A stretch of 64,000 nucleotides of DNA from Mastigias papua (GCA_964019165.1 OZ025270.1:10768450-10832449); one strand, 5' to 3'. Positions 11,601-23,250 are shown, counted from the stretch's first letter. Notes: generated by a model not told the origin, from the sequence alone. Translations and numbers: made by a program.

Positions 11601-14600
11601 AAAATTGACTGAAAAGTGGATATAAATGTTATAATACGTCATATGTTCCAGCACATACCCTTCTCTCTCTCCTTTCTTCTTTCCGCTTACTATCTGAATT
11701 CCTTTTATCTTGTGAGCCTTTACCACTGTAAACAGGAAATAAATTAATATCATCAAATGTGTACAATTGTAAATGCTACAAGGGTGCTGCATGTCACCAA
11801 GATATGAAGACTGGCAGAAGATCTTTTCCAGTAATGTCAGTAATATCCAGTAATGGCATTAATGTCCAGTAATACCCAGTGCCTAGGAAGATGAGGTCTT
11901 TTACTGCAACGTAAATATGTGCCCATATTGATACTTTCCAAAACCATCAATCATTGCAAAATTGTCGCTACCTACATCCGGTAGAAGAATTCAAAAGATA
12001 TCCCAAAAATGCTGATTGAATATACGAGTCAAATGCATATCACTTAAGATGTACTTTGAAAGAGTCTCTAATTTTATCAAGGGAAGAGCCTTCCATATAA
12101 GCTGGCCTAGACTATGGCATATGGAGCTAGAACATCATCTACTCGCTTGTGTCGGTCTCTCATCTTCTCAACTCGTATGACACAGTTGCTATCGTTGCCA
12201 AAAAGTAGCATTAAAAAAAACATGTCAATACAGCTTACAAGTCTGATTTTTCTGATCTTGAGCTTGAAGCTTTCCCCGGGTGATTCTCATCATCTTTCAT
12301 TGGCTATGAAATAGTATGTGCACGTTACAAGAAGTGTCTGACAAACCATCTGATTGGTCAATAATTCAGACGATTCCCAAATTGGGATTCTTCTGATATC
12401 CAATCAAGACTTGAGCACAGCACGAAAAAGCGGCAGTAGGCTAATCTCTAAGGGCGATAGTAGATAGTATCGATCCAAAATCAGTCTCAGTTTAGTTTGG
12501 TGAACGGGAATCTCATTAATTGCATCTCATAAAAAGGGAACAGCCAGACAAAGATTGGGAAACAGGGATACAGACTATAAATGTATCTATCCCAAAAGTA
12601 ACTCAAGCCACAAAGCGCTGATGAAAAACATCGAGTAAAAAGAAATCAAGATTCCAACTGGAATTTAGCATCAGACATAACCTTTTACCAACAGCCTACC
12701 TTTGACGAATCTCTTGCTTCTTTCTCTCGTTTCATTTTCCTCTCATTTTCCTGATTTCGATCATAAAATATCAAACCAATAAAAATTGCGGAAATGATTC
12801 AATTTTTTTAATAACAATCAAGGATCAAAAAGCAAGTTAAATCAAACACATTGAAATTATGTAAGAGGACAGAAAACATCTTTGACTTTGTCTCAAGTAG
12901 TTGAGTGAAACGTATGTTGTCGGCAACAACCATTAAAATAGTGTTTCTACATCATACCAAGAAATTAAAGGGCACTTTCTATATTTCTATATAAAGATTA
13001 GAGTTAATTTCACGTAAAGAAAAACTGGCATTACCAAAATCAAAGCATTCTGTCGGCTATAATTCCTTGCTGCCTTCTTCTTATTCAAAAATTCTGTTAG
13101 TGGTGTCTGAACTTTCTCTGTTGCACCTGGGAATATGACATATTTGAAACGGAATGTGCATATACATAGAATGAATGATGTAAAGACAAAAATAAAAATG
13201 GTAGATGACAGCAAAAATGGAGAATAAATGCATGATGGATGGACAAACAATGGAAAATAAAAGATGAAAACATAAAACAAATATAATTTACCAGCTGATT
13301 TATTCTGCTCCATTTCTTCCACATAAACCTCAGCGCTTGGAAAAGGCTCAATTTTTTTGTTCAGATTTTCTAGAAATGCTTCATAATCTGCATCTAAAAA
13401 TTGATTGCACATTGCATCCTTTAAGTGTGAAAAGACTTATTTACATCCAGCAGCTAAATTAATTTTACAGCCAGATTTGAATGCTGTGAAGTTAAATAAC
13501 AAATGCCACACGTTCATATGGTGGTCGCGTAAAGCCTGGTTTCAATATCATGGTATGTGATTGGGATGTGTCCTAGTCATTGGGTCGGCGACGCAACTGG
13601 GGCGTTTACGATGATATGGGAAAGTGTTTTTGGTTATGTCGCCGACGTCCCAGTCGACATGGAAAAGTTCAAATAAGTTCAACATTTGAGAATGCCTCGC
13701 CATCCATAATGCTCCTAGATGACTGATACACGTCACTTACAACAATATGGAAATCAGGCCCAAAGAAAGTCTGCAAAATGAATTGAGCACCCGACATGGG
13801 TCAGAGGAAAGAGTTCAGACGTAATCTTGGAATAAATAACCAAATCTTGCTACCCAGCAAATCCAAGACGATTCATGGCACAAAATCCATAAGCTTCAGG
13901 GGCAGCATACTTTGAAACTGCATGCCAGATGTGATAAAGTGCAGCAAAACGATAGCTTACTTTTGCAAAAATCAACATATGGTCTGGGGTTGGAAGCAGT
14001 TGTAAATTATGTCATTGCTTATAAATAGTATGACTTGACTGTCTTTAAGTTTCCTTCAGTTGGTTTTTATTAGCTCAGTCTTGTCACGAGTACAAGCTAT
14101 TAGAAAGCACTTCACCAACTCTAAATACAAGCTTTATTATTACCTTTAGTAATTACACCACATTTTGGGTCTTTTCTCCTTCTAGCCTCTCTTGGTATAC
14201 CTTGGAATGGAGCAACTTCCACAACTGCACTACTCTCATCTCCTGCAAAAGAAAATTACAGCGGGTTCTTCACATCAGTTTACAATAATGTGACCAGATG
14301 AATAATTCTTGAAACATCATAGAAAGCTCTTGAAAAGATCCTTCAACTTATTGGGCCTATTTCCTTAAAGCTAATGGTGTGCATGAAAAACAATTGTACC
14401 AAAAACAGTTTTATAGGATGATGTCAGCTACAATTACACCTCTTTCCATAAATAATTCAATCTAGATTGCCTAGCTTTGCATCAATCAGTCTCAAGGTGT
14501 TTGCAATGCTTGAAAACTGAATGATAGATAGAAGGTGGTCAGGGAGGTTAAAACCCTTGGTGTAGAGTAAGAATTCCATTTTGCTGGAAAATGCCTCCCC

Positions 14601-17600
14601 TTACCAGAAAACTGATAGATTTTAAACAGAAAGGACTTTCTATAATTATATAGCAAAAATAAAGTGGTCAAAACAAATTCTACTTATATAGTAAAAATAA
14701 TAATAGAGTGGTAATGGAAGATTATACTCATAATATTTCTGTAAGAAATCTACATTTTTGCACTTTCTATGAATTTTTCGATCTATTCCTCTGCAAAGGG
14801 TGTTCTCTGCTTGATTAGTTTATCTACTGAGAGAGGCTCCTCCTTTAAGAAAATTCTTCTCCATAAAAATTGTATGCCTTATGTACTATCATCATACTTT
14901 TGGAAATTGAAATGAAACTGAAACTAAATGTCAATGCCAGATGGTGAAAATGATTAAGATGGTGTTGGCTATGATGGTGAAGATGAAGAAAATGTAAGTA
15001 ACAAGGATAGGCATAGTGAGCTAGGGGCTGCAGCCACTCAAATTTCTTCAGGAAAACAATATATTCTATGAAAATAGCTTCCATTCAATCTTGCTGGACA
15101 AAAACCAACCTGGGAAATCATCACCACCACTTTTAATATCCATCTGGATAAAGTTTGCAAGCCCCATAAACTTCAAATCCTCCTATACCCATGGGAACAA
15201 GGCAGAGTTTTAAAACAACACTTAAAACAACCCTGCAACAAGAATCCCATTCTATGCATCAAAGGTAGTGAGCTCTTTTATTGGCTTAGCTCCTCTTTTT
15301 TGCATCATCACAACATATACACATGCTGACTTACTATGATGAATGATACCAAAGGAAGCATGAAAGTTCATATACACTCTGTGGTCTTATAGATATAACT
15401 AAGTAGAATTTTACCAACAATTGCTCAAAGCTGTGTAGTTAAACAAAAAGTAATATATATTAGAATAGATCACTCCTACAAGTTACCAACAATCTGTTAA
15501 AGGTCTCCTTGCATCTTACAGTTGACAATCTTGTAAAATATCAGTGACTAGAGCCTTAAATTTCTGGTACATTATTTCTATATAACATACCTAACCACAG
15601 TTTGAAAACAATTTATAGCTCTCCACAGGCAACTTGCAGCAGTGCCAGCAGGCTTTGCTTGGAAAGGTACTTGATCAAGCAAGGGCGCCTAACACATGCC
15701 TAAAATTATGCATGGAATGTGGTATGTTGAGCATCCAAACTCTTTGAGTCAAAGGCATGCATTCTTAAAAGGGGTGCAAAACAGAGCCCCTAAATTATTC
15801 ATGGAGCTCCTTTTTAGAGTACCTTTGGTTTGCTTAGGGCAAGGGCTTTTCCTCATTCATCAATCAAATTTTCAGCAAATAAGGACACCATGTAAAAGTC
15901 CATGCATAGGCCACATCTCTTCCTCTAATTTTAGTTTTGAAACTTGGAGGTATGGCCTCTGTGTGGAGTGAATTACTCCTCAGGGAAAATATAAGTCCTA
16001 ATTCAAAAAAGGATGTTTCCTATTGTCATCAACAATTAGACACAAATGATTTGTACCACATATTCCTATTCACAGGCCAACATTTAACAATATTTTGCAA
16101 CAAGCACTGTGTAATTTTGGTAGTGGATTAATGGAAACACTTGACAGAAGAATCTTGTATCTGTTTATGCTTGTTTCCCAAGCTGGATAGTTTTCTTTGA
16201 AGTAAGACAAATTACATCAATGCAGTTCATGTGTTTTCAAAACTAGACACTCCAGGCAGGCCTTGCTCTGAGCAAACCAAAGGTGCTCTACAAAACACTC
16301 TCCTTGACTAATTAAGAGACTTTGTTTTGCACCCCTTCTAAGACTGCATACCTATGAATCCAAGAATTTGGATGCTTGGCATGTTGTGTTCCATGCATAA
16401 TTTTAGGCCTTTTCTAGGCATTGCACTCAGTTGAGTGCCTTTATGAGCAAGGCCTGTCTAGGCAGCATTTTCCAAAATATCCTTTTTACGTTTGTGGGCA
16501 GGTCTGTTAGTGAAGAATTTCAGTCCACTGTTTGTTCATACCTGGTCTTTCTTTCCATTCAGTTTCACAAGATCAGTCCATATGTTTGAAAACTTGAATA
16601 AATTGACAAACTTATGAAAAACTTAGAAAAATCAGTGATATCACATGAATGCACAAAGATAACCAAACCTTTTCCTGCATTAAATATGTACCCATCAAAT
16701 GCATTGCGGAAAACTGCAACATCTTCAAATTGCTTAAAGTTGATGTATGCTCTTGAAAAAGCATGTTGCACCAGGCTTAAAAAGAGACAGAACTACTGAA
16801 CACACAATTAAATTCAGTGTTAACAATTGAGAACAGCAAACATATCTGCTCTATATTTAAGTCAGAAATGCTCAACAATCTCAGATTTTGACAAAATATG
16901 TAATCTTTGAAATGTCTCATTTTTGACACCAAAGTCCAAATTTTCTGTAACAATGTGGTATTTCTCTCCCATAGTAATTCATAAACAAGCCAAAAAATTC
17001 ATATGAATTAAATGAACTTCATTGTATCACCATTCATAATACATTGATTGTTAATATTCATCATCCAACATGACCTGTTGGTCAGTGAAAACAAAATGCT
17101 TGGCTTAGGGGGTCACAAGTGCAAATGCAACATAAGACAGAAACGGTACTTGGGAAAGTATCCTGCGGAGAAATTCCCAAATTTGATACAAAAGTGCTGC
17201 ATGTAGCATACCACTCCTAATTCTTCATGAGATTTAACCTATATCACACATTATTGCAATACAAAATGTTCTGTATGGCTGTTATCAGAGAGTTTTACTG
17301 CCCTCTAATAGTCTCAATGGCCTGTCCATATACCAGTCTCTTTCCACACCCAGGTGTATCAAACAACTTTTAGGAACTAAGAGAGTATACAATGAGGGCA
17401 TTTAATGCATGAAAAGCTCCGCATGTTATACTACTTTTGGTCAATATCTGCCAACTACCGTGCAGTCACCCTGTACAATGTAGGCATTGAGCACCAGCGC
17501 CTGCCTATTTTAATCAATGTGAACAATAGCTTACCTGTGATCTGCTGGAACAAATCTAAAGAAATCAAACTCTGGAGCACCATTCAGTAACCCTTTTAGT

Positions 17601-18118
17601 TGTTCTTCAGTAAGAGAAGCAGGTAATCTCCTCATTACAACCTTAACAAAAATAAAACGCCCACAGCATATGAGTCAATCTTAAAAAATAAATCAATGCA
17701 TACCATACACTATCATATGTATCTGTACTTGAAAAATTGCTATCTTGTATATTTTAAAGTTTGATTTTATAACAGCTATGACGTAACGGATTTTTGAACA
17801 GTTTTAAAAGATATGTCACATTCTCAAAGTACGTACTCAAATACACCACTAACTCGTCTCTAGCAGCTTAATCTCTGGCCAGATTTCCATATCAACTACC
17901 CGTAACTCCAATGTTTTTCAAAAATAGTCTAAAAGCTGCCAAACTCCCTACTCTGAAATGTGAAAACCTGCCACTAAGTTTACAACAAATTAAAATCTCG
18001 TTCTGAGTGATAATAAATGCATGGAGTAACCAATAACCTTAGTTGGTAACACGTCCTTGTCTTTCTTTTTTGACTTGCTCTGTGACTTCACGCTTGCTTC
18101 GGACTTCCCCATTGCCAT
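8368..18118 (-). CDS. UPF3: UPF3, nonsense-mediated decay factor (14 coding exons, complete)
   Basis: UPF3 bridges the exon junction complex (EJC) and UPF2/UPF1 to trigger nonsense-mediated mRNA decay; it shuttles between nucleus and cytoplasm. Coding exons, 5' to 3' on the minus strand: 18118-18038, 17641-17535, 16775-16669, 14242-14144, 13393-13292, 13126-13035, 12750-12700, 12303-12239, 11725-11659, 11225-11184, 10859-10622, 10154-9892, 9207-9144 and 8636-8368 with stop TAA. All have AG/GT borders and matching phases, giving 548 aa (vertebrate UPF3A/B are about 470-480). Residues 26-165 form the RRM-like UPF3 domain (RRLPASLTEEQL, SRAYINFKQFEDV, FDGYIF, VEVAPFQ). A basic/acidic low-complexity middle follows, then the EJC-binding motif at 432-452 and an Arg/Glu/Lys-rich tail. 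The start gives MAMGK; the second Met at codon 3 is an alternative. It lies head to head with RBM7. Confidence 0.92.
8637..9143 (-). repeat. UPF3 intron 13 with degenerate GAAC/GAAT simple repeat
   Basis: About 8760-9010 is an irregular tetranucleotide array (AATG/AACG units on the plus strand). Open frames on the minus strand there (Phe/Ile/His/Ser-rich) are artefacts of the repeat. Confidence 0.75.
9144..10154 (-). CDS. UPF3: UPF3 exons 12-13: EJC-binding motif
   Basis: Exon 12 (10154-9892) ends in DRKKRNK, and exon 13 (9207-9144) continues ERPEMVVYRPPVAR. Together they match the EJC-binding motif that in human UPF3B contacts the eIF4A3/MAGOH/Y14 surface (RNK-D/E-RP-x-M-x-x-Y-x-P-x-x-AR). 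The conserved RP, Tyr, Pro and final Arg are all present, so EJC binding is likely retained. The motif is split by an intron exactly after RNK. Confidence 0.9.
9208..9891 (+). mobile_element. LINE 3' tail inside UPF3 intron 12
   Basis: On the plus strand, 9240-9397 reads like a LINE 3' UTR ending in an ATGAA pentamer tail (near 9375-9397). The same type of tail ends copies at 35380-35586 (+) and 43825-44160 (-). The rest of the intron shows nothing recognisable. Confidence 0.45.
10622..10859 (-). CDS. UPF3: UPF3 exon 11 with in-frame RRDE repeat
   Basis: This 238-bp exon encodes residues 272-350, highly charged. At residues 318-341 (10650-10721) six tetrapeptide units occur in a row: NRDE, four RRDE and KRDE, written by an almost perfect 12-bp minisatellite. 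The family is usually Arg/Glu-rich in this region, but this array looks locally expanded. The best donor follows 10622 (GTGTGT, weak); it keeps phase 1 into exon 12. Confidence 0.85.
12239..12303 (-). CDS. UPF3: UPF3 exon 8 (65 bp), inferred from reading phase
   Basis: Joining exon 7 (12750-12700, ending in phase 0) directly to exon 9 (11725-11659) breaks the frame, because exon 9 is open only if entered with two bases already in the codon. A 65-bp segment with acceptor TTTCATAG and donor GTAAGC, open throughout and Ser/Lys-rich, enters in phase 0 and leaves in phase 2. It therefore repairs the frame exactly. Exons 8 and 9 together are 132 bp, so they could be skipped as a pair without a frameshift. 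Confidence 0.8.
13035..18118 (-). CDS. UPF3: UPF3 exons 1-6: RRM-like UPF2-binding domain
   Basis: These six exons encode residues 1-196. Exon 1 gives a Lys/Ser-rich leader. Exons 2-5 give the conserved UPF3 fold that contacts the last MIF4G domain of UPF2. The family signature RAYINF is intact at exon 3. The usual GNEYPAIVEFAPFQ is changed to GDESSAVVEVAPFQ across the exon 3/4 junction, a lineage difference in the loop before the last strand. Exon 6 carries the conserved TPLTEFLNKKK segment, equivalent to the TTPLLSFLKNK region of human UPF3B. Phases run 0, 2, 1, 1, 1, 0. Confidence 0.9.
14243..16668. repeat. UPF3 intron 3 with a large inverted repeat and a dispersed repeat
   Basis: About 15630-15862 and 16236-16470 are imperfect reverse complements (~230 bp each, ~75-80% by eye; the shared core contains CCTAAAATTATGCATGGAA). 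The spacer is about 370 bp. The intron also carries one copy of a dispersed repeat (14430-14925, interrupted) whose relative is at 19080-19400, beside RBM7 exon 2. Confidence 0.7.
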
Positions 18119-18548
18119 TTTGACCCTAAGTGTCAAAATATCATATTATTCTCACAACACAGAACTAATCCAACGCAGTAACTTCTATTTTCATTAATTC
18201 CAAAGACTCGCAAAACATAAGATTCGCTCGACCTCTTTTTAAAACTGGCCTCTGCTCCATGAAGTCCTTTTTATCCCTTGGTCGAAGTAGCAGTCCAAGT
18301 ATTTCTATAATAGTGGTATTGACTATTTGTTTTCATCGGTTATGGGAAATGAAAGTGGTAAGATAAGTACAATAACAGAAAATCGTCCATTCATTCTAAG
18401 AATACAAGTTCCATTTGTGATTGTGCAAGACCCTGTACGATGTTAAACACCCATGGTTTATCTTCGTAGCACATTTCCAAGAAATCCTACGCGTAATACC
18501 AGTGAGACTTAATGTTAGATTTGTTTGTGACTGAAGTTCTATTCAAAA
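18119..18548. promoter_or_regulatory. Divergent promoter region shared by UPF3 and RBM7
   Basis: The two start codons are back to back, 430 bp apart, UPF3 leftwards and RBM7 rightwards. No TATA box or CpG island stands out. Short divergent spacing of this kind usually means a bidirectional, TATA-less housekeeping promoter. Transcription starts cannot be placed from sequence alone. Confidence 0.6.
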
Positions 18549-20055
18549 ATGGCGAACTCATCGAAGTCAATCTTCGTTCGTGGACTTCACAGCAGGATGA
18601 CAGAAGAAATACTATGGGAGTTGTTTTTACAGGTATGTTCGATGTTTGTTGGTAGAACTCTGTATATGAATGAATTGAAAAGTAAACGAATAAATAAGTT
18701 TATTCATTAGTATTGGCCTTTTACTATGCATTTGATTTATATACATGTAACATTCTAGCTTGGACGTTTTGTATCTAACTCTATTTTGTATGCGACTACC
18801 ACTATATTAATCAAGGCAACGTTTTGCTAGAGGCATATAATAAATGGTATGTATTTTTGTTTAGCAAGATAAGTCTCTGCTGGAGCTTTGTTAAACTCCT
18901 CTCACTTTTTCGAAATACTGTCAGATCTTCAGCAGCATGGTAAAAGGCAGACCCACAAAGGTGATGTATTCATGACCCATAACACCTTACAACATGGTGA
19001 AAGATGAATTAGGTACATTGGTGCTAAGTCTTTGAACAACATTGCCTTGATTGAGCATTAACCAACCTCCTTACCACCAATTAAAATTACACCTTTTCTC
19101 CACTAATAATCAAGTCTAGATTTTTAACTTTTGCATCAATCAATTACTGAGTGTTTATGATGCTTCAAGTTGAATGATAGGTCTATCAAAAGGGATGTTC
19201 TGGCATTGATTAGTTTATCTACTGAGAGAGCTCTTTTGTTAAGAAAACTTTTCTCCATTTGAATTTGATAATTAATATAATCTTATTTTAATTTTTTCAT
19301 TTTCTTTTACTTTTCTTGTTGTAATATTTGTCAATTGTCAATTTTATTAGTTTAAATAATTTTTGTATGTAGTTGAAGTTTTAAAATTAAATGAAACTGA
19401 AGTTAAATCCTATATGTTTAATTGCATCATTAAAAGTCCTTCATGCATAAAATCATTATGTTTACATCTTTAGGCTGGCCCTCTGGATAAGGTGCGAATT
19501 CCCATGGATAAAGAATCTGGTAAACCAAAAACCTATGGTTTTGTAACATACCAAGATTCATGTTCAGTTCAGTATGCTTGTGAATTATTCAATGGTCTAA
19601 AACTGTTTGGTTGTTCTATAAGCTGCAGACCTCAGCTTACAGGGGATAACTCCAGAAATGATAATTCTAGACATAATTTTCAAGCTGGAAGTCCTAGCCA
19701 AATGAATTCCTCCTCAGATGATGAGTATGCACACCTAAGAAGGCACAATGACATCAGGAGAACACCAAGTTTGCAGTTGATGAGTTTTAATGAGAGTCCA
19801 CTTGGCAGAACTCCAAACATGAATCCTATAGGAAGCCACCCCTTGCTACAAAGGGCAATTAGCAGTGATTCAATTTTACCCTCACCACTAATGGGAATGA
19901 GAATGCAACCACTTCTTAGCCACAGTTTTCAAAATAGTATGGGTAGTAGACAACTATTTGACAGCTCAGTCATTAGTAGAAGAGAGAGATATGGACATGA
20001 AAGGAGACAACTTTGTGCATCTCTTGACAGAAGATATAGGCCAAAGCCATATTAG
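18549..20055 (+). CDS. RBM7: RBM7-like RNA-binding protein of the NEXT complex (2 exons, complete)
   Basis: RBM7, with ZCCHC8 and the helicase MTR4, forms the nuclear exosome targeting (NEXT) complex, which delivers promoter-upstream transcripts and other short RNAs to the exosome. Exon 1 is 18549-18632 (donor GTATGT, phase 0) and exon 2 is 19474-20055 (acceptor TTTAG, stop TAG), giving 221 aa. One RRM spans about residues 7-82, with RNP2 IFVRGL (8-13) and RNP1 KTYGFVTY (47-54). The order TEEILWELFLQAGPLDKV...GKPKTYGFV and LFNGLKLFG is that of RBM7/RBM11. The C-terminus is Ser/Arg/Met-rich and disordered, ending in a basic YRPKPY; it is shorter than vertebrate RBM7 (266 aa). RBM11 cannot be excluded, but one gene for both is expected in an invertebrate. 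Confidence 0.85.
19080..19400. repeat. Dispersed repeat in RBM7 intron 1
   Basis: Related to 14430-14535 plus 14795-14925. Shared stretches include a GCATCAATCA segment and GATTAGTTTATCTACTGAGA, and both copies end near an AAATGAAACTGAA tail. The tail suggests a non-autonomous retroelement. Confidence 0.65.
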
Positions 20056-20095
20056 TTACTTTTCTTTGAACACCATAGAACCTGGCTATGCAAGG

Positions 20096-20101
20096 AATAA
20101 A
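20096..20101 (+). terminator. Possible RBM7 polyadenylation signal AATAAA
   Basis: AATAAA occurs 41 bp after the RBM7 stop. It is consistent with a very short 3' UTR, but AATAAA is frequent in such AT-rich DNA. Confidence 0.35.
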
Positions 20102-22159
20102 CTTAAGGGAGTGAAGCAAGTTACATGCCCTGTTCAATCTAGACATGTTATAGTGTACAGTAGTCTTAAATATGGCTCCCTATAAAGATCTATTTTGTGT
20201 ATATTATAAAGCAGGAACTATACCTAGATCTTTATAGCCATCCCATAACTATCTCTTTTAGGTCAGCCTTCAAATCATTTTTTCTGAAATTGAAATCATC
20301 CCATTGTTTACTCTGAATAGAAGACCTGTGTATACCCAAGTTTTAACACCTTTGCTTACAAACCTTAGTGGGAAATTTCCAATGAAGGGATGCAATCTAC
20401 TGCATTCCTTACAGGTTTTTTGGCATATGCCAAGGCACCCCTGTGAAATCACATGCATTTCCATGGTCTATAGAAAGCACTTTACCTGTTGTCAGTGATA
20501 GATACTGACCATAAGATATTACCCTTTTGTGACACACCATAGGAGTGAGTGCCCTTTAAATAATATTGAGATGTTTTAAAGAATAGGCTAGTTGTTAACT
20601 GTATGGATCACAGATCCTGATTCATTTTACCAGCAGGTGTAATTGATCCCCTTGCCAAAATTATTCCAAGCAATGCTCTTGGAAAGATATGGTCTATTCT
20701 TGCTTAGCTATATATCTTCTGCATTAAGTTTTGACCTGTTATTCTATTCAAAAGTAGCAAAGCCACCAAAGCTGAAAATGATATTTCTGTGATAATGGGG
20801 CACTTACTAATGCTGTCACTGCTTGTAGTTAATATAGGGGGAAAACAGTGATGGGAATAGAACTCTGGTTTTGTCTCTTTCTATCAGTGAGTTTATGGCA
20901 TTGCAGGAGATAGTTGTGATGTGTAAGTAGTAAATGTAATTGACTTAATGTACTCCTGGCCTTTTCTTGCTATAGCTTGCAGTTCTTGTTAGCTTTTAAA
21001 GTCTTAGTATGCAAAGTAACACAAGAACTCATGTACATAGAAAGTATTTTTTAACATTTAATGATACTCTTACATGACTGTAGCAATGCTTAAAATTGAA
21101 AGTAGCCTATTTTTAACATCAGAGATTGTATAGCCATTAACTTTGATCTTTTAGTAGTTTTGATTATAGCTTTTTGGTATGAGGAGCTGCAAGTTAAAGT
21201 TGCCTGTATTTGTTTCAAGTTTAGTAGATTGGCTTAGTGTTAAATTTATTAAGAGTGTTCAACATTGCAGAGTAAACCCCATTTATGAGAAAGCCAAGCC
21301 CAGATTCCCTACCAGTAAAAGTTGCACTCCTTGTCCTTTAGTAATGAGCTCTGTGCATTATTTCTTTTTCACTTTTAGGGAACAACTCTCTCACAACAAT
21401 CTAAAGGTCTGGGTAGCCTAAAGTTTTAATGGCTAGAACAATCGATTAGTAGAAGGGGAAGATTAGATTGTTATAAGAAATTCCCTGCCTATTTCATCAA
21501 CCCTTTTGTGGCATATAGAGATCTCTCAGACTGCTAAAGGGCTACATTTACCAATGGGCCAGCTGAGCCCATGGCAATCCCCCTTACTGATATATTTAGA
21601 TAGAGTTAGGAGGCTACAAGCAAAGCTTTGAAAATTTTATGAAATACTGTTGAACTCAGTCTTTTGCATAGATTCCTGCAGGCAATGAAATACCATCATT
21701 TTTGATAATGTCTGAGACATTAGGAAAGTACCATTATCTGATGTTAAAGTTCTTGCTAATAGGATGCCCAGGATTTCTTGTACTCCTTCAATTCTATATA
21801 TGATCTAGTTTATTGAAAGCTTACACTAATTTATTTCATCATTGGCTCTAATTTTAATGAATTATTGGTGTGGTTTTTGGCTAATATTCAATCAAATATT
21901 TCATGTTAAAGACCAATGTGATATCAAATTATTTACTTTTATTGCAGAATACCCTGTGAAAATTTTGCTCTTAACCTGCTTCAACCTTGTATACCCCAAA
22001 GCCCCCATTTGATTGGCCTACCGTGAATTCTCAGATATCAACTGTAGGGCAATGCAGCTCTATCTCTACTTTGTTATACCTATCCACCCGTTTAGTACAC
22101 CCACAATGCGTCCATGCATCTTATGCTTTTGTTCGAGAATGTATGGATATTAGTTAGAG
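20102..22159. other. Intergenic stretch right of RBM7
   Basis: May include further RBM7 3' UTR. I see no exon, RNA gene or repeat that I can support. Confidence 0.4.
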
Positions 22160-22337
22160 CATAGCTGCCAAATTTTTTAGAGGCCTGTCATGTTTATTTT
22201 CTCCTAATCTAATTGACCAATCATCATCCAAAATGGGCATAGTCTTAGCATGTTTGGTCAGGATCCTGCATGATGATTGGTCTATTAGGTTGAGAGAAGA
22301 TAGACCTGACAGCGTTCTCAAACATTTGGCGGCTATG
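22160..22337. mobile_element. Palindromic MITE (~178 bp)
   Basis: The left arm, about 22160-22228 (CATAGCTGCCAAAT...), and right arm, about 22268-22337 (...ATTTGGCGGCTATG), are imperfect inverted copies around a ~39-bp centre. Both arms include CCAATCATCAT or its complement. It has no coding capacity. Confidence 0.75.
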
Positions 22338-23050
22338 ATATTAAATAGAGATATCGTGCTCCTCGTACTACGAGAACTGTGCCACCCCCCTTCACCCAGG
22401 TGAATTGCACAATGTATATTTCTTACCTCCAAGAGCTTTATTTAAGTTCAGGTCAATTGAACAAAATGGAACCCCTGATGACGTTATCGTGAAATTTGTC
22501 AGTTATTTCAATGACCAAAAGCTCATTTCATGACTTTTAGGGGTCCCTCTCATATTCATCGCCTGGGCAGTCTGCCCCCACCTGCCACACATTTTTTGGC
22601 GTTCCTGGATAGAAGTAGGGTTAGGATAAGTTTAGATGAGTCTTAAAATTTGTCTGGGATTTTCCCTGAATATCTTCTGGACCAATTATATCAAAAGGGG
22701 AATCTCTGTCCATTAGTCTGCAAAAATGATTCACATGACTCACATAGTTTTATCTTTTCCTTCACTTATTTTACGTTATCGGTTTTGCGCTATCCAGTTT
22801 TAACGTAGCATTCAGTACCTACTTCATTATGCGCAATGCATTTGTTTATTATAGTCTAGTCAAGTGTATATCTCGCTTTCATTTCTTATTGTGATCCGTT
22901 TTCCTATTTATTTGCATCACGATTCCATTTTATGCAGTTTTATGATTTTACGTTGAGCGATATGAATATCGATCGCCAAGATTTCTAGTTATCAATTTGT
23001 ATGGAAGGATCTAAGGAATCTTAAACAGTCCTTTCTCGCACTTCTGAGGA
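22338..23050. other. Intergenic stretch, nothing recognised
   Basis: No exon, RNA gene or repeat was seen. Confidence 0.4.
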
Positions 23051-23058
23051 TCCTACAC

Positions 23059-23242
23059 CAGGGGTCTCCAAACTACTGCCCGCGGGGCAGATGCGGCCTG
23101 TTGGGCCCCTCAATCCGGCCCGCAGAGACACTTAAGAAAAAAATAATAATATTATTTGACCAACGGTATACGGTTCGTCGGCCCTCAACATGCTGGATGA
23201 AAGTTCATGTGGCCCTCTGGCTGTAAAGTTTGGAGACCCCTG
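23059..23242. mobile_element. hAT-family MITE with perfect TIRs and 8-bp TSD
   Basis: 184 bp, with exact 16-bp terminal inverted repeats CAGGGGTCTCCAAACT. It is flanked on both sides by the identical octamer TCCTACAC (23051-23058 and 23243-23250). 8-bp duplications and CAGGGG-type ends are typical of hAT elements. The body has the GGCCCGC/GCGGCC-rich ends and AT centre seen in many animal non-autonomous hATs. Intact ends suggest a fairly recent insertion. Confidence 0.93.
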
Positions 23243-23250
23243 TCCTACAC

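Noticed and set aside
11382..11792. 136-codon frame (-) overlapping UPF3 exon 9
   Set aside because: It runs through intron sequence in another frame; the exon's own frame is fixed by phase with exons 8 and 10.
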